This document shows, one piece after another, positions 9,140-18,220 of a DNA stretch of 64,000 bases. Origin of the DNA: Lentisalinibacter sp964427415 (GTDB lineage: Bacteria; Pseudomonadota; Gammaproteobacteria; Steroidobacterales; Woeseiaceae); the NCBI GenBank assembly GCA_964427415.1, contig CAYRUH010000005.1:1-64000 (forward strand). Direction: 5' to 3'. Below the pieces are notes generated by a model, which was not told the DNA's origin, did no database searches, and worked only from the letters and a program-made list of their open reading frames with translations. The stretch's first letter is position 1, and every line of letters begins with the position of its first letter. Made by a program: the position numbers and the translations under genes.

Positions 9140-9183
9140 AATGATGAGACGCTTTATCAGGAGAATACTCGCTTTCGTTAGGT

Positions 9184-10176
9184 TCAGGCCTCCGTGTCGC
9201 TCCGGATCCTGAATACAATCTTGCCCACGGCATTCCTGCCGGTCAGCGTGCCGAATGCCTCGACATATTCGTCGAGCCGGAAGGTCCGGCTGATCACCGG
9301 ATTCACCTCGCCTGCGGCCAGAAAAGCGAACAATTCGTCCAGATTTTCGCCCGACTGGACCGGTTCACGCTGCGCCCAAGCGCCGTAGAATACACCACCG
9401 ATGCTGCAGTTTTTAAGTAGCGGGAGGCTCAGCGGTATCCTGGGGATATCCCCGCTCGCGAACCCCACGACCAGATACCGTCCGTCCCAGCCCGTCGCTC
9501 GCAGGGCCGACTCGGCGAGATCGCCGCCGACCGGATCGTAGACCACGTCGACGCCTCTGCCTGCCGTCAGCGCCTTCACACGGTCTTTCAGCGACTCGGT
9601 TGCGTAGTTGACGGTGTCGGTCGCGCCCGCGCGCGCAGCCACCTCGAGCTTGTCGGCTGACGAGGCCGCGGCGATGACTCGTGCACCCATAGCAGCGCCG
9701 AGATCGACGGCGGCGAGTCCTACGCCGCCGGCCGCACCGAGCACGAGCAGCGTCTCGTCCTGGCGGAGCCCCGCGCACTGCTTGAGCGCATAATAGGAGG
9801 TCCCGTAGGCCACCAGAAAGGCCGCGCCGGTCACCAGATCCAGATCGGCGGGCAACTTCACGACTTCACGCGCCGGCTTCGCTGCCAGGTCGGCGAACGC
9901 ACCGGTGGCGCCCCAGAAGGCCACGCGGTCACCGACGGCGAAACCCTCGACATCGGCGCCGACCTTCCGGACGATGCCCGCCGCCTCCCCGCCCGGCACG
10001 AATGGCAGCTCGGGTTTGAGCTGATAGGTGCCCGAAATAACGAGCGTGTCGGGAAAATTCAGAGCAGCGGCATGGATCTCGATGAGCAGCTCGCCGGCCT
10101 GCGGTTCGGGGTCGGCAATCTCCTCCAGTGTCAGGTTTTCGGCGGCTCCCAGTTCTTTGCATAGCAATGCGTACAT
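9184..10176 (-). CDS. NADPH:quinone oxidoreductase-like MDR protein
   Basis: 330 residues of the zinc-free medium-chain dehydrogenase/reductase family. N-terminal GroES-like domain with FPDTLVISGTYQLKPELPFVPGGEAAG, then a Rossmann domain with VLGAAGGVGLAAVDLG (~residue 145-160) and DVVYDPVGG. Such proteins reduce quinones, enones or enoyl-CoAs with NADPH. Start ATG 10176 follows CTGGAGGTC. It is the first gene of the RND pump operon (44 bp from the adaptor), so it may detoxify the same reactive compound that the pump exports; that link is inferred. Confidence 0.88.
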   Translation of the reverse strand: MYALLCKELGAAENLTLEEIADPEPQAGELLIEIHAAALNFPDTLVISGTYQLKPELPFVPGGEAAGIVRKVGADVEGFAVGDRVAFWGATGAFADLAAKPAREVVKLPADLDLVTGAAFLVAYGTSYYALKQCAGLRQDETLLVLGAAGGVGLAAVDLGAAMGARVIAAASSADKLEVAARAGATDTVNYATESLKDRVKALTAGRGVDVVYDPVGGDLAESALRATGWDGRYLVVGFASGDIPRIPLSLPLLKNCSIGGVFYGAWAQREPVQSGENLDELFAFLAAGEVNPVISRTFRLDEYVEAFGTLTGRNAVGKIVFRIRSDTEA

Positions 10177-10198
10177 AAGACCTCCAGCGCTATCGACT

Positions 10199-10417
10199 TC
10201 ACGTGAACAGGCATAACCCGTCCTTCAGCACCGGCAGGTCACGCTCCCCGGACCTCACCTGGAACCTCACGTCCGGCGGACTGTCTGGCGCGCCGGTACC
10301 CTCACGCGGTAGCGGCGGCTCGCTGCCGAAAGCGCCGTCGCCACGAGCCATCGTCACATACGTCTGCCGCCGCCCGCTCAGACGGAGCTCCGCCAGTCCG
10401 AGCGGATCGATAGCCAT
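10199..10417 (-). other. Unrecognised short ORF or gene remnant
   Basis: 72 codons starting MAIDPLGLAEL, lying in the 271-bp gap between the TonB receptor stop and the MDR gene. Third codon positions are strongly G/C-rich, as in real genes here, and the frame is open upstream (PAPFTARWQT) to the receptor stop in the same frame. No ribosome site precedes the ATG. It could be the C-terminal remnant of a larger deleted gene or chance. I recognise no family. Confidence 0.25.
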
Positions 10418-10447
10418 CGTCTGCCAGCGCGCCGTAAACGGTGCGGG

Positions 10448-12799
10448 TCAGAAGTCGACCCGCACCGTCAGACCGTAGGTCCTCGGATCACCGAGGAATC
10501 CGGAAAAGGAACCGCTCTGGAACGTCGCCGGGAAAATACGGCGAAAAAAGTCCTCATCGAAAAGGTTGCGCGCCCACAGTTCCACGGCCCAGCCGCTGTC
10601 GTCGCCCTGGAGTCCGATCCTGGCATTTACCAGCGTGTAGGCATCCTGGATGCGCTCCGGCTCCGTACCGCCCAGCAAGTGCGAACTCATGTAGCGGGCA
10701 TCCGCGTGGAGCTTGAGCGACAGCGACGTATCCGGGATCGGGTACAGATAGGTCGCCGCCGTCGTCGCCGTCCATTCCGGCGCGAGCTCCATGTCTGCGC
10801 CGGCGAAGATGCCGTTGCCGGGGTCGTCGGTGTAGCGGGCATCCGTGTACGACACCGAACCGTCAATGCTCAACCTCTCGGTCGGCCGCCAGCTCGTCTC
10901 CACCTCGACGCCGGAGGTCTCCGCGCCCGGCAGACTGAGCACCACGAAATTGACGCCGGTGAACTGGATGGACTGGAAGTCCTTGAACTCTTCGTGGAAC
11001 ACGGCCACGTTCGTGCGCAGCGCGCCACCGAGCAGATCCGCCTTGAGGCCCAGTTCGTAAGCGTCGACGGTCTCCTCGTCGAAGGCGAGATCGTCCGCGT
11101 CCGGGTTTGCCGGCGTCGAAAAACCGGCCCGATCCAGATTGAAGCCACCGGACTTGTAACCCCGTGAATACGAGACGTAGACATTTGCCGCATCGGTCAG
11201 CTGATAGGCGAGGTCCGCGGTGCCCGACCATTCTGTCTCGTCCCGGCTGGCGGTATCACCTGCCTCGTCGAAGCGCGCGTCCCAGAAAGCGAGGCAGAAG
11301 ATAGCCACGTCGAGGCCAGCTCCCACCTGTTGTGCAACGTCACACGCGGGGTTCTCGTTGGTGCCGGTCACGTCGACGCTCTTTTCATTGCGCGTGAGTC
11401 GCGCGCCCAACGTGAAATCGAGTCGGTCCGTCAGCGCGAAGGTGTTGTGGGTGAAGATCGCATAATCGTCGCCTTCCTGCTCGGCCAGGCCCACGCTGCC
11501 GTCCCCGGGCGTGAATGCGTCCAGCACGGCCGGCGTAAACGCGGCGGGTCCGCCGAACGCTTCCGTTATCTGCGAGCCCATCCGGAAGCGCCGCTCATCG
11601 GCAATCTCTTCATTGGCGTACCAGAGACCCACCAGCCACTCCAGCCGGTCACGTTCTCCCTGCAGGCGCAGCTCCTGAGTGAATACGTCGAAGGTCTGGA
11701 TGATGCCGTCCTTCGGAATGAATCCGAAGTCGGCACCCGAATGGTCGAAGTCCTGGCCGCGGCGTGCCTCGTATTCCCGATAGGCGGTCAGGGAGATCAG
11801 GTCGGCGAAGCCAAGATTCCACTCCGCTTCGACGGAGAGACCATAGTCCTGCACCTCTTCCTGATTGATGCGGCCGGGTGTCGTCGCCTGAAGCCGGTCG
11901 AAGGGATCGGGGCTGGCGTGACCGATCAGACCGATCTGGGCAGCGATGGCGTCGACCTGGTTGTTCGGCGCAAGTATGGCGATGGGCGCCGCGCAGCAGT
12001 CTTCATCGCGCTCCGTATAATCGGCGGAGAAGCGCAATGTCAGGTCTTCGTTCGGCAGGTACTCCAGCTTCCCGCGCAGAAAAGCACGATCCATGATATT
12101 CGCGTCGGTGTTCTCGTTCACCATCTGCAGGAAGCCGTCACGGCGCTGGACGACCATCTCCAGGCGCCCCGCTAAATCCTCTTCGACGATCGGTCCCGAG
12201 ACGGCTCCGTTCAGGCGGAAATAGTCGTGGTTCCCGAAGGTTCCCTCGGTATAGGCCTCGAATTCCTCGAAATTCGGCCGTTTCGTGATGATGTTAACGA
12301 GGCCTGCTGAAGTGTTCCGCCCGAACAGCGTGCCCTGGGGCCCGCGCAGTACCTCTATGCGCTCTACGTCACCGAGTTCTGATAGCGCCACACCGGTGCG
12401 CACCCGGACGACGCCATCGATCACGACCCCGACCGCCGCCTCCAGGCCCGGGTTGGTCGCTGATGTGCCGATACCGCGGACGCGGATACTCGAGTCGGTG
12501 GCACCGCCGGGAGTCTGGAACGTCAGACTCGGCACCAGCGAGAGGAGATCCCGGATGTCACGCACGCCGGAATTGTTCAGTGCTTCGCCGGAGACCGCCG
12601 TTACTGCCACCGGCACGTCCATCAGACTCTTGGCGCGTTTCGTCGCCGTTACGACGATCTCCTCCACTGCGAAGTCCCGGTCCGCTCCAGCGTTACTCTG
12701 CGCCAGAGCGACGTTCACCGGAACACCGACGATGAGCAGTGGCAGCGAGTATGCGCCTCTGCGGATCAGTCCTCCGAGGACTGTGAAAAATCGGTTCAT
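10448..12799 (-). CDS. TonB-dependent outer-membrane receptor
   Basis: 783 residues. Signal peptide ends near ...VNVALA (~residue 33), followed by a TonB box region EEIVVTATKR and plug domain (IRDLLSLVPSLTFQTPGG, RIEVLRGPQGTLFGRN, the latter the highly conserved plug motif), then a 22-strand barrel ending in the terminal Phe (LTVRVDF). The protein belongs to the group that resembles sphingomonad/Caulobacter receptors for complex carbon substrates rather than siderophores; the actual ligand is unknown. Divergent neighbours and the catabolic context suggest it imports the region's substrate. Confidence 0.93.
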   Translation of the reverse strand: MNRFFTVLGGLIRRGAYSLPLLIVGVPVNVALAQSNAGADRDFAVEEIVVTATKRAKSLMDVPVAVTAVSGEALNNSGVRDIRDLLSLVPSLTFQTPGGATDSSIRVRGIGTSATNPGLEAAVGVVIDGVVRVRTGVALSELGDVERIEVLRGPQGTLFGRNTSAGLVNIITKRPNFEEFEAYTEGTFGNHDYFRLNGAVSGPIVEEDLAGRLEMVVQRRDGFLQMVNENTDANIMDRAFLRGKLEYLPNEDLTLRFSADYTERDEDCCAAPIAILAPNNQVDAIAAQIGLIGHASPDPFDRLQATTPGRINQEEVQDYGLSVEAEWNLGFADLISLTAYREYEARRGQDFDHSGADFGFIPKDGIIQTFDVFTQELRLQGERDRLEWLVGLWYANEEIADERRFRMGSQITEAFGGPAAFTPAVLDAFTPGDGSVGLAEQEGDDYAIFTHNTFALTDRLDFTLGARLTRNEKSVDVTGTNENPACDVAQQVGAGLDVAIFCLAFWDARFDEAGDTASRDETEWSGTADLAYQLTDAANVYVSYSRGYKSGGFNLDRAGFSTPANPDADDLAFDEETVDAYELGLKADLLGGALRTNVAVFHEEFKDFQSIQFTGVNFVVLSLPGAETSGVEVETSWRPTERLSIDGSVSYTDARYTDDPGNGIFAGADMELAPEWTATTAATYLYPIPDTSLSLKLHADARYMSSHLLGGTEPERIQDAYTLVNARIGLQGDDSGWAVELWARNLFDEDFFRRIFPATFQSGSFSGFLGDPRTYGLTVRVDF

Positions 12800-13045
12800 T
12801 GCTGCTCCCCCTTGTGGCCTCTTCCAGCCCGCCGGTTACCGGCGTCTGCACGCACACCGGCTGCTCTGACGGTTTATTCAGAGTCCCGGACTGTGCTGGC
12901 TAAATTAACTTGCACAAACGAACCTGTCAATCGACAAAGCCTTATCCACACTATTATTAAAGATTTCTATGATGTTTTACCACTTTTGATATCGGACTAT
13001 GGCATTAAAGTAGCCGGCCCGGACATTGCAGGCCGCGCCGTATGA
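12800..13045. promoter_or_regulatory. AT-rich upstream region of TonB receptor
   Basis: 246 bp before the receptor gene, markedly AT-rich between 12895 and 13015. It contains GACTGTGCT (12890-12898), a word also present at 2844, and AACTTGCACAAA (12907-12918), the reverse complement of which carries the GCAAGTT word seen in other promoters of this region. No gene seen. Probably the receptor's promoter; also the 3' end of the NTF2-fold gene at 13046. Confidence 0.4.
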
Positions 13046-13408
13046 TTACGCAGAATCCTTCTGGAAATGGTCACGCCAGGCACAGACCTTGCCATCACGA
13101 AACTCGAAGATGCCCATGTACGGAATCTTCACCGCCTGCCCTGTTTCATTGTCGATTTGCTCGACGAGACCCTCGAGCAGGAGTTTGTTGCCCGTCTCGG
13201 CGCAATTCAGGATTCTCCAGGAGACGTCGGAATTGGCGCCGTCATAGGTCTCCAGAAACTCCCTGATTGCGTCCTTGCTCAAATGGGGCGGAGAGCCGAC
13301 GTGGGAGTGGTATTCGATGTCGTCGGTGAGGTAGCCGAGGAATTCATCGAAATCGCGCCGATCCCACGCGGACATGATCCTTCTGACGGTATCGATATAG
13401 CTGCTCAT
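13046..13408 (-). CDS. NTF2-fold protein, limonene-epoxide-hydrolase-like
   Basis: 120 residues from ATG 13408 (MSSYIDTVRRIMSAWDRRD), preceded by GGTGGGGG; a longer start at 13432 is possible but unsupported. Paralogue of the proteins at 1042 and 4170: YHSHVGSPP, IPYMGIFEFRDGKVCAWRDHF. The final WRDHF keeps the Asp that is catalytic in limonene-1,2-epoxide hydrolase, but the Arg/Asp pair is replaced (EGLVE). Sits between two TonB receptor genes, one on each side, and is transcribed divergently from the second. Confidence 0.8.
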   Translation of the reverse strand: MSSYIDTVRRIMSAWDRRDFDEFLGYLTDDIEYHSHVGSPPHLSKDAIREFLETYDGANSDVSWRILNCAETGNKLLLEGLVEQIDNETGQAVKIPYMGIFEFRDGKVCAWRDHFQKDSA

Positions 13409-13625
13409 CGTGTGCCCCCACCGAGTTGACAAAAAGCTGTTGCAGTATTGCGGCAGTCCAAATAGTATTTGCCAATCTACTTATGCAAGTATGTTGCAGT
13501 CAAGCAACGCATAGGTTGATACAGCGGGGGATAGCGGCGTGCGAAGCTTCTGGCGTTTGTGGTCATCCTCTGCGGTTCACGGCGGCAATGCCGGGTCTAA
13601 TTTGGAAACCCGGAGGGGGAGAGAG
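13409..13625. promoter_or_regulatory. Divergent promoter region, TonB receptor / NTF2 gene
   Basis: 217 bp with an AT-rich centre at 13440-13512. It holds TTATGCAAGTAT (13482-13493), GGCAGTCCAAATAG and a near-palindrome TTGCAGTCAAGCAA. The GCAAGT and AGTC words match those in the divergent regions at 2786, 19592 and 25549. A ribosome site GGAGGGGGAGAG precedes the receptor ATG at 13626. Confidence 0.4.
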
Positions 13626-16007
13626 ATGCAACGAGGAGAACAGCCCATAGCGGGCATACGGTGCCTGCGTCTCGCCGGCACTCTGCTGGCAACCGCAGCG
13701 CTGGCCATGAGCGGGACTGCGCTCGCGCAGGAGCTCGAGGAAATTGTTGTCACGGCGCAGAAACGCGAGGTGGGCCTGCAGACCGCACCGGTCGCGATTT
13801 CCGCCTATTCGGGAGACGCGCTGGAGGAGAACAAGATCTACGACCTCGCGGACCTCGCGAACAGTGTTCCGGCTTTTTCGCTCACTGCGCTTACACCACT
13901 GGACGTAGAACTCAATATCCGTGGCGTCACGAACACCCGTCTCGATGCACCGACGGCGGATCCATCTGTTGGCTTGTTTCTGGACGAGGTCTATATCGGT
14001 CGCACTGGTGGTCTGAATACCGACTTCTATGACCTGGCGCGCGTCGAGATCATCCGGGGTCCACAGGGCGTTCTACTCGGCAAGAACGTGGTGGGCGGCG
14101 CGCTAAGCGTTATCACGGCAGCGCCCGAATTCGAGCGGTCGGGAAAACTGCTGGTATCGGCAGGTAACTTCAATGCATTGCAGACCAGCGGCCATATCAC
14201 CGGCGGCCTCAGCGACAGCTGGGCGGGACGTCTGTCGTTCCAGACACGCGACCGCGACGGCTACGCGCATGACGTGCTGCACGACCGGGAGCTGGAGGAT
14301 CTCACTTCGCGCCAGGTCCGGGGACAACTGCTGTATGAGAATAATGAAGGCCTGCGCGCCCGCTTCTCGCTGGACTACAACGATGACGCCACCAACGGCA
14401 TGAATGCCGTCGCGATCGCCGGCGGACCCAACGGTTTTCGCCCCTGGAGCAGTCTGCGCAGCTTCCTCGGCCTGACCGATATCCGCCAATCGACGCCGGA
14501 GGACAATCTGTATGCCGGCGAGCAATGGGAGCAGAACAACCGCATGAGCCGCGAGGGCTTCGGCCTGATGGCGAACGTAGAGAAAGACTTCGGTGGCTTC
14601 ACTTTCACGTCCATAACAGGTTATCGTGATGCCAATTCCAAGCAGCTCTACGACCAGACCGGCGGCGGTCCGGACGTGTTCGATGACGTCGCGGACTTCG
14701 ACGATTTCCTGGCCTACGTCGCGGACAATTTCGGTGCCTGTCCGCTGCTCGACCCGACGGCGATGGACCCGCGCGGGTGCGGCGGCTCGCTGCTGTTCTC
14801 CTCCCCGGTGAACGAGCAGACAGACATCAAGCAATTCAGCCAGGAATTTCGCCTCACCTCCACCACCGACGGCCGCTGGGACTGGATCGCCGGCATCTAC
14901 TACAAGCACGACGAAATCGACAAATTCGACCGCTTCTTCGGCGAGAACATCACCGGTATCCTGCCGACCCTGAGCGGCGAGAGCCACTGGCTGAACGACG
15001 GGGAAATGGACTCCTTCGCCGTGTTCGGCCAGATCGGATGGAACCTCACCGACACACTGAAGCTATCCGTCGGCGCACGCTGGACCCGGGACGACAAGAA
15101 AGGAACCGTGCAGGGCATCGCCGTGGCGACGGGTGACCGCTTCAACCCCGGCGATGCCATACCACTGACGCCGCTCGGCGCGACATTCGTTGAAGGCGGC
15201 GGGTTTGCCACGGACTACGGCGACGACTGGAGCGAGGTAACCCCTCAGGCGATCCTGGAATGGCAGGCCACTGACGAGCTGTTCGTCTATGCGAGCGTCG
15301 CCAAAGGCTTCAAGGGCGGCGGTTTCGAGGACACGCCGTCGAATGAAACCGCGGCTAACTTCGCCTTCGACCCGGAAGATGTCATCAACTATGAAGCCGG
15401 CTTCAAGTCGGATTTCGCCGATGGCCGCGCGCGGCTTAATGCTTCTTTCTTCTTCATGGATTACACCGACCTCCAGGTCCAGCAGACCAACGAGGACTGC
15501 CTCTGTAATCTTACCGATAACGCCTCGGATGCCGAGATTCTCGGGGTCGAGGCCGAGTTCCAGTATGCGGCTACCGCAGGTCTGTTGTTATCTGCTTCGG
15601 GCTCTTTCGTGGACACGGAGTACGTGGAGTTCATCGAGGCCAGCGGTTTCGACAGTTCCGGCAATCAGCTGCAGCGCACACCGGAGCTCCAGTACAGCGT
15701 CGGCTTCGACTACACGCCGGCAGGTGCGAGCGGTCCGGCGCGTGATCTTGCTTTCCGGCTTGGCTATACCTGGCAGGATGAACTATTCTGGCAGCCCTCC
15801 AACCTGAACCGTGAAGCTTCCTACGGACTGCTGGATGGTCGCATCACCTACGCTCCAGAAAATGCCAATTGGTCTCTCGGCGTCTGGGGCAAGAACCTTA
15901 CCGACGAAGAGTATCGGCTGAATATCATCCCTTTCTTCGGTGAGGAGGTGAGCCAGTTCGGTCCGCCGCGCACCTATGGCGTGGACTTCACTTACAACTT
16001 CCTGTGA
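13626..16007 (+). CDS. TonB-dependent outer-membrane receptor
   Basis: 793 residues from ATG 13626, chosen over an upstream in-frame start (13539) because of a strong ribosome site and a clean signal peptide (LLATAALAMSGTALA, ~residues 17-31). TonB box LEEIVVTAQKRE, plug domain with LNIRGVTNTR and RVEIIRGPQGVLLGKN, then a long beta-barrel ending in GVDFTYNFL. Similar overall to the receptor at 10448 but clearly a separate lineage. Followed by a good intrinsic terminator. Ligand unknown; likely the same class of organic substrate as the surrounding catabolic genes. Confidence 0.93.
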   Translation: MQRGEQPIAGIRCLRLAGTLLATAALAMSGTALAQELEEIVVTAQKREVGLQTAPVAISAYSGDALEENKIYDLADLANSVPAFSLTALTPLDVELNIRGVTNTRLDAPTADPSVGLFLDEVYIGRTGGLNTDFYDLARVEIIRGPQGVLLGKNVVGGALSVITAAPEFERSGKLLVSAGNFNALQTSGHITGGLSDSWAGRLSFQTRDRDGYAHDVLHDRELEDLTSRQVRGQLLYENNEGLRARFSLDYNDDATNGMNAVAIAGGPNGFRPWSSLRSFLGLTDIRQSTPEDNLYAGEQWEQNNRMSREGFGLMANVEKDFGGFTFTSITGYRDANSKQLYDQTGGGPDVFDDVADFDDFLAYVADNFGACPLLDPTAMDPRGCGGSLLFSSPVNEQTDIKQFSQEFRLTSTTDGRWDWIAGIYYKHDEIDKFDRFFGENITGILPTLSGESHWLNDGEMDSFAVFGQIGWNLTDTLKLSVGARWTRDDKKGTVQGIAVATGDRFNPGDAIPLTPLGATFVEGGGFATDYGDDWSEVTPQAILEWQATDELFVYASVAKGFKGGGFEDTPSNETAANFAFDPEDVINYEAGFKSDFADGRARLNASFFFMDYTDLQVQQTNEDCLCNLTDNASDAEILGVEAEFQYAATAGLLLSASGSFVDTEYVEFIEASGFDSSGNQLQRTPELQYSVGFDYTPAGASGPARDLAFRLGYTWQDELFWQPSNLNREASYGLLDGRITYAPENANWSLGVWGKNLTDEEYRLNIIPFFGEEVSQFGPPRTYGVDFTYNFL

Positions 16008-16047
16008 TTCGGGCCGAACGGGGGCTGTACCCGGCCATCGACGCAAG

Positions 16048-16081
16048 GGCGGCATGCGCCATCCGTGCCGCCTTTTCTTTT
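16048..16081 (+). terminator. Rho-independent terminator after TonB receptor
   Basis: Perfect 7-bp stem GGCGGCA (16048-16054) / TGCCGCC (16066-16072) followed by TTTTCTTTT. Placed 41 bp past the receptor stop. Confidence 0.8.
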
Positions 16082-16089
16082 GGCATCGA

Positions 16090-16142
16090 TGTGGGAGCGC
16101 CTGCAGGCGCGATACCGGATCGGGCCTGAAGGCCCTTGTACG
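16090..16142. repeat. REP-like cluster 3 (two units)
   Basis: Forward unit 16090-16113 of the TGTGGGAGCG type with core CGCCTGCAGGCG and tail CGAT, and inverted unit 16117-16142 with core GGGCCTGAAGGCCC. Lies between the receptor terminator and the end of the convergent acyltransferase gene. Confidence 0.8.
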
Positions 16143-16146
16143 TTTT

Positions 16147-17874
16147 CTAGAGGTGCTCCAGGCGGCGGTAGAGGTCGGCCAGCCGGACGTCGAACTCGCG
16201 CCGGCGGCGCTCGACTTCGGCATCGACCCGCCCGACGAGGCCCCGGTTGCGGGCCAGCAGCAGGCCGCCCGCCAGCATCGCCCGGGAGGCGGAATCCGCC
16301 CAGCGGATGTCCCGCCGGTCGGCCATGCGGCGCCCAAGCCCCAGGCAGGTCTCGACCAGCGCATCGTCGCCGGGGTCGGGATCCGCGGCGCCGCTCAGGA
16401 GCGCCCGGGCGACCACCCGATACGCCTCCACATAGGGGCGCAGCACCGCCTGGGCGACGCACAGCGGCTTGCCCGTGACCATCCCGGCGATCCCCGCTCC
16501 GCCCGCCTCCAGCCGGCTCTCCCAATCCGGCGCGAGTGCGTCGAGTTCCGCCCGCACCGCCGCCCCATACTCGGGGCGCCGGGCGAAGAAGAACTCCATC
16601 TTGAACAGGTCCCGCAAGCGGTCGATCTGGTCCTCGAACACCTGTCGCGGCTCTGCGCCGCCGACGTCGGCGGCATGGAGCAGCGCGAGTTCGACGAAAG
16701 CGGCGATCACGAAGTGATGCGCGGCCATGTTGCTGTAGTACAGCGCAGCCAGATGCCGCGCGCGCGGCACCGTCAACCGGCCGGCCGATTCGGCCACCAT
16801 CCCGGTGGCAGCGAGTTCCGCCAGCACGCATTCGAGTTCGGTATCCGTCTCGGCGGGCAATGCCTTCACCGCCTCGGGGTCATGGCGGCGCACGTGCCGG
16901 AATAGCGCAAGCAGGTCCTCGCGCAGCCGCGCCCGGTCGACCCCCTCTTCGCAGAGCAGCGACATCATGACCAGCGAGACGGTCGTCGGCGGCGTTACCC
17001 GGTTGATCAGGTAACAGACCTCGAACGCGAGTTTCTGCACTTCCACCGACTCCGCACTGGCCGACTCGAGGGCGGGCGCATCGGGCGTATCGTGCAGGGA
17101 GACGGGCTCGCCGAAGCGCACGTAGATGCGCCCGAGCGGCTGCCTGAGGCCGCGCACGTAACGCAGGAACCAGGACAGCGACTCCGGCGTCTTGCCCGAC
17201 CCCGTCTGCTGCGCCGTCATCTCCGGGACGTCGGGTATCTGGTCGTAGGCGATCGAGACGGGCAGATACCGGACCGGGTCCCCGTCCAGTCCGCGACTCG
17301 CCTCCACCACGTACTTGAGCAGGCCGAGCTTGGGCATGACGAGTTTGCCCGAACGGGACCGCGTCCCCTCGATCGCCCACATGAACGAGGCACCGGCCGA
17401 GAGCAGATCACCGATGGCGCTCTTCAGCGCCAGCCGGTACACGGGATTGTCACGGATGCCGCGCCGGATGAAGATGCCTCCCGCCCGCCGGGAGAGCCAG
17501 CCGAGGCCGAGGAAGTCCATGTTGATGCCGCCGAAGACGTAGGGCGTGTCGATGCCGCGCTCGTACAGGGCATGATAGAGCGCGAAGATATCCAGGTAGG
17601 TCTTGTGGGTGATCAGGTAGACCACCGGGCCCCGCCGCGCCAGGTCGGCGACACGACCGAACTCGCCTTCGTCGCAGACGATATCCCGCGCATAGCCGCG
17701 CCGGCAGATGAACCGGCTGAGCGCGGCGAACAGCCGCACACCGGCCCCGCTGCGGCGGCTGTCCAGTTCCGCGAGGTAGCGTTCCGCCTCTTCGACCAGC
17801 TCGGCCGGTTCGCAGCCGGCGTCCGCGGCCAGTTCCCGCAGCGCTTCTTCCAGCCGCTCGCGGCCGGGATTCAC
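16147..17874 (-). CDS. PlsB-like glycerol-3-phosphate/lysophospholipid acyltransferase
   Basis: 575 residues from GTG 17874, whose GTGA overlaps the stop of the zinc-finger gene. The acyltransferase blocks are all visible: HKTYLD (H90-D95, the HX4D catalytic motif), GGIFIRR (~132-138), EGTRSRSGK (~169-177) and YLPVSIAYD. It is much shorter than E. coli PlsB (807) because the N-terminal ~200 residues are absent. A second, longer PlsB-like protein is at 35599, so this one may use a different acyl donor or acceptor. Ends right beside a REP cluster. Confidence 0.88.
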   Translation of the reverse strand: MNPGRERLEEALRELAADAGCEPAELVEEAERYLAELDSRRSGAGVRLFAALSRFICRRGYARDIVCDEGEFGRVADLARRGPVVYLITHKTYLDIFALYHALYERGIDTPYVFGGINMDFLGLGWLSRRAGGIFIRRGIRDNPVYRLALKSAIGDLLSAGASFMWAIEGTRSRSGKLVMPKLGLLKYVVEASRGLDGDPVRYLPVSIAYDQIPDVPEMTAQQTGSGKTPESLSWFLRYVRGLRQPLGRIYVRFGEPVSLHDTPDAPALESASAESVEVQKLAFEVCYLINRVTPPTTVSLVMMSLLCEEGVDRARLREDLLALFRHVRRHDPEAVKALPAETDTELECVLAELAATGMVAESAGRLTVPRARHLAALYYSNMAAHHFVIAAFVELALLHAADVGGAEPRQVFEDQIDRLRDLFKMEFFFARRPEYGAAVRAELDALAPDWESRLEAGGAGIAGMVTGKPLCVAQAVLRPYVEAYRVVARALLSGAADPDPGDDALVETCLGLGRRMADRRDIRWADSASRAMLAGGLLLARNRGLVGRVDAEVERRRREFDVRLADLYRRLEHL

Positions 17875-18137
17875 CGCAGCTGACTGTCCTTGCTGCCGCG
17901 GCGGTTGTACAGGCTGCCGCCGCGTTCCGAAGCGTCCAGCGCCGCCTGGCAATCGGTGCAGCGGCGCACGCCGGGGACGGCCTCGCGCCGCGCCGCCGGG
18001 ATGGCGTCACCGCATTCCTCGCAGTGGGTCAGCGAGGGGCCTCGCGACAGTCGGCCGCGGGCGCGCTCCACCGCGTCCTCGACGCTTGCATCAATCTGTT
18101 CCTGTACGGCCCCGTCCCGGGCCCAGCCACCGGCCAT
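17871..18137 (-). CDS. DksA/TraR-type C4 zinc-finger protein
   Basis: 88 residues with the four-cysteine zinc finger CEEC...CTDC (about residues 39-63) of the DksA/TraR family; size resembles the small YbiI-like members rather than full DksA, which has a long coiled-coil. The N-terminal half (VQEQIDASVEDAVERAR) could form one short helix only. May modulate RNA polymerase, but the acidic coiled-coil tip of DksA is missing. Ribosome site GGCGGAGAAG precedes ATG 18137. Overlaps the acyltransferase start by 4 bp. Confidence 0.87.
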   Translation of the reverse strand: MAGGWARDGAVQEQIDASVEDAVERARGRLSRGPSLTHCEECGDAIPAARREAVPGVRRCTDCQAALDASERGGSLYNRRGSKDSQLR

Positions 18138-18220
18138 GGTCTTCTCCGCCTTCGACGGCTATGTCGCCGCCTGTCAGCATAGCAAAGTCACGGGGCCTTC
18201 CAGCGGACGGCGGCACCGGG

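Noticed and set aside
14103..14987. A 294-codon minus-strand frame inside the TonB receptor
   Set aside because: Antisense to a well-conserved barrel region; no ribosome site or family.
17871..18137. Full DksA
   Set aside because: Zinc finger is present, but the long coiled-coil with the acidic tip is missing; only a small DksA/TraR-type protein is supported.
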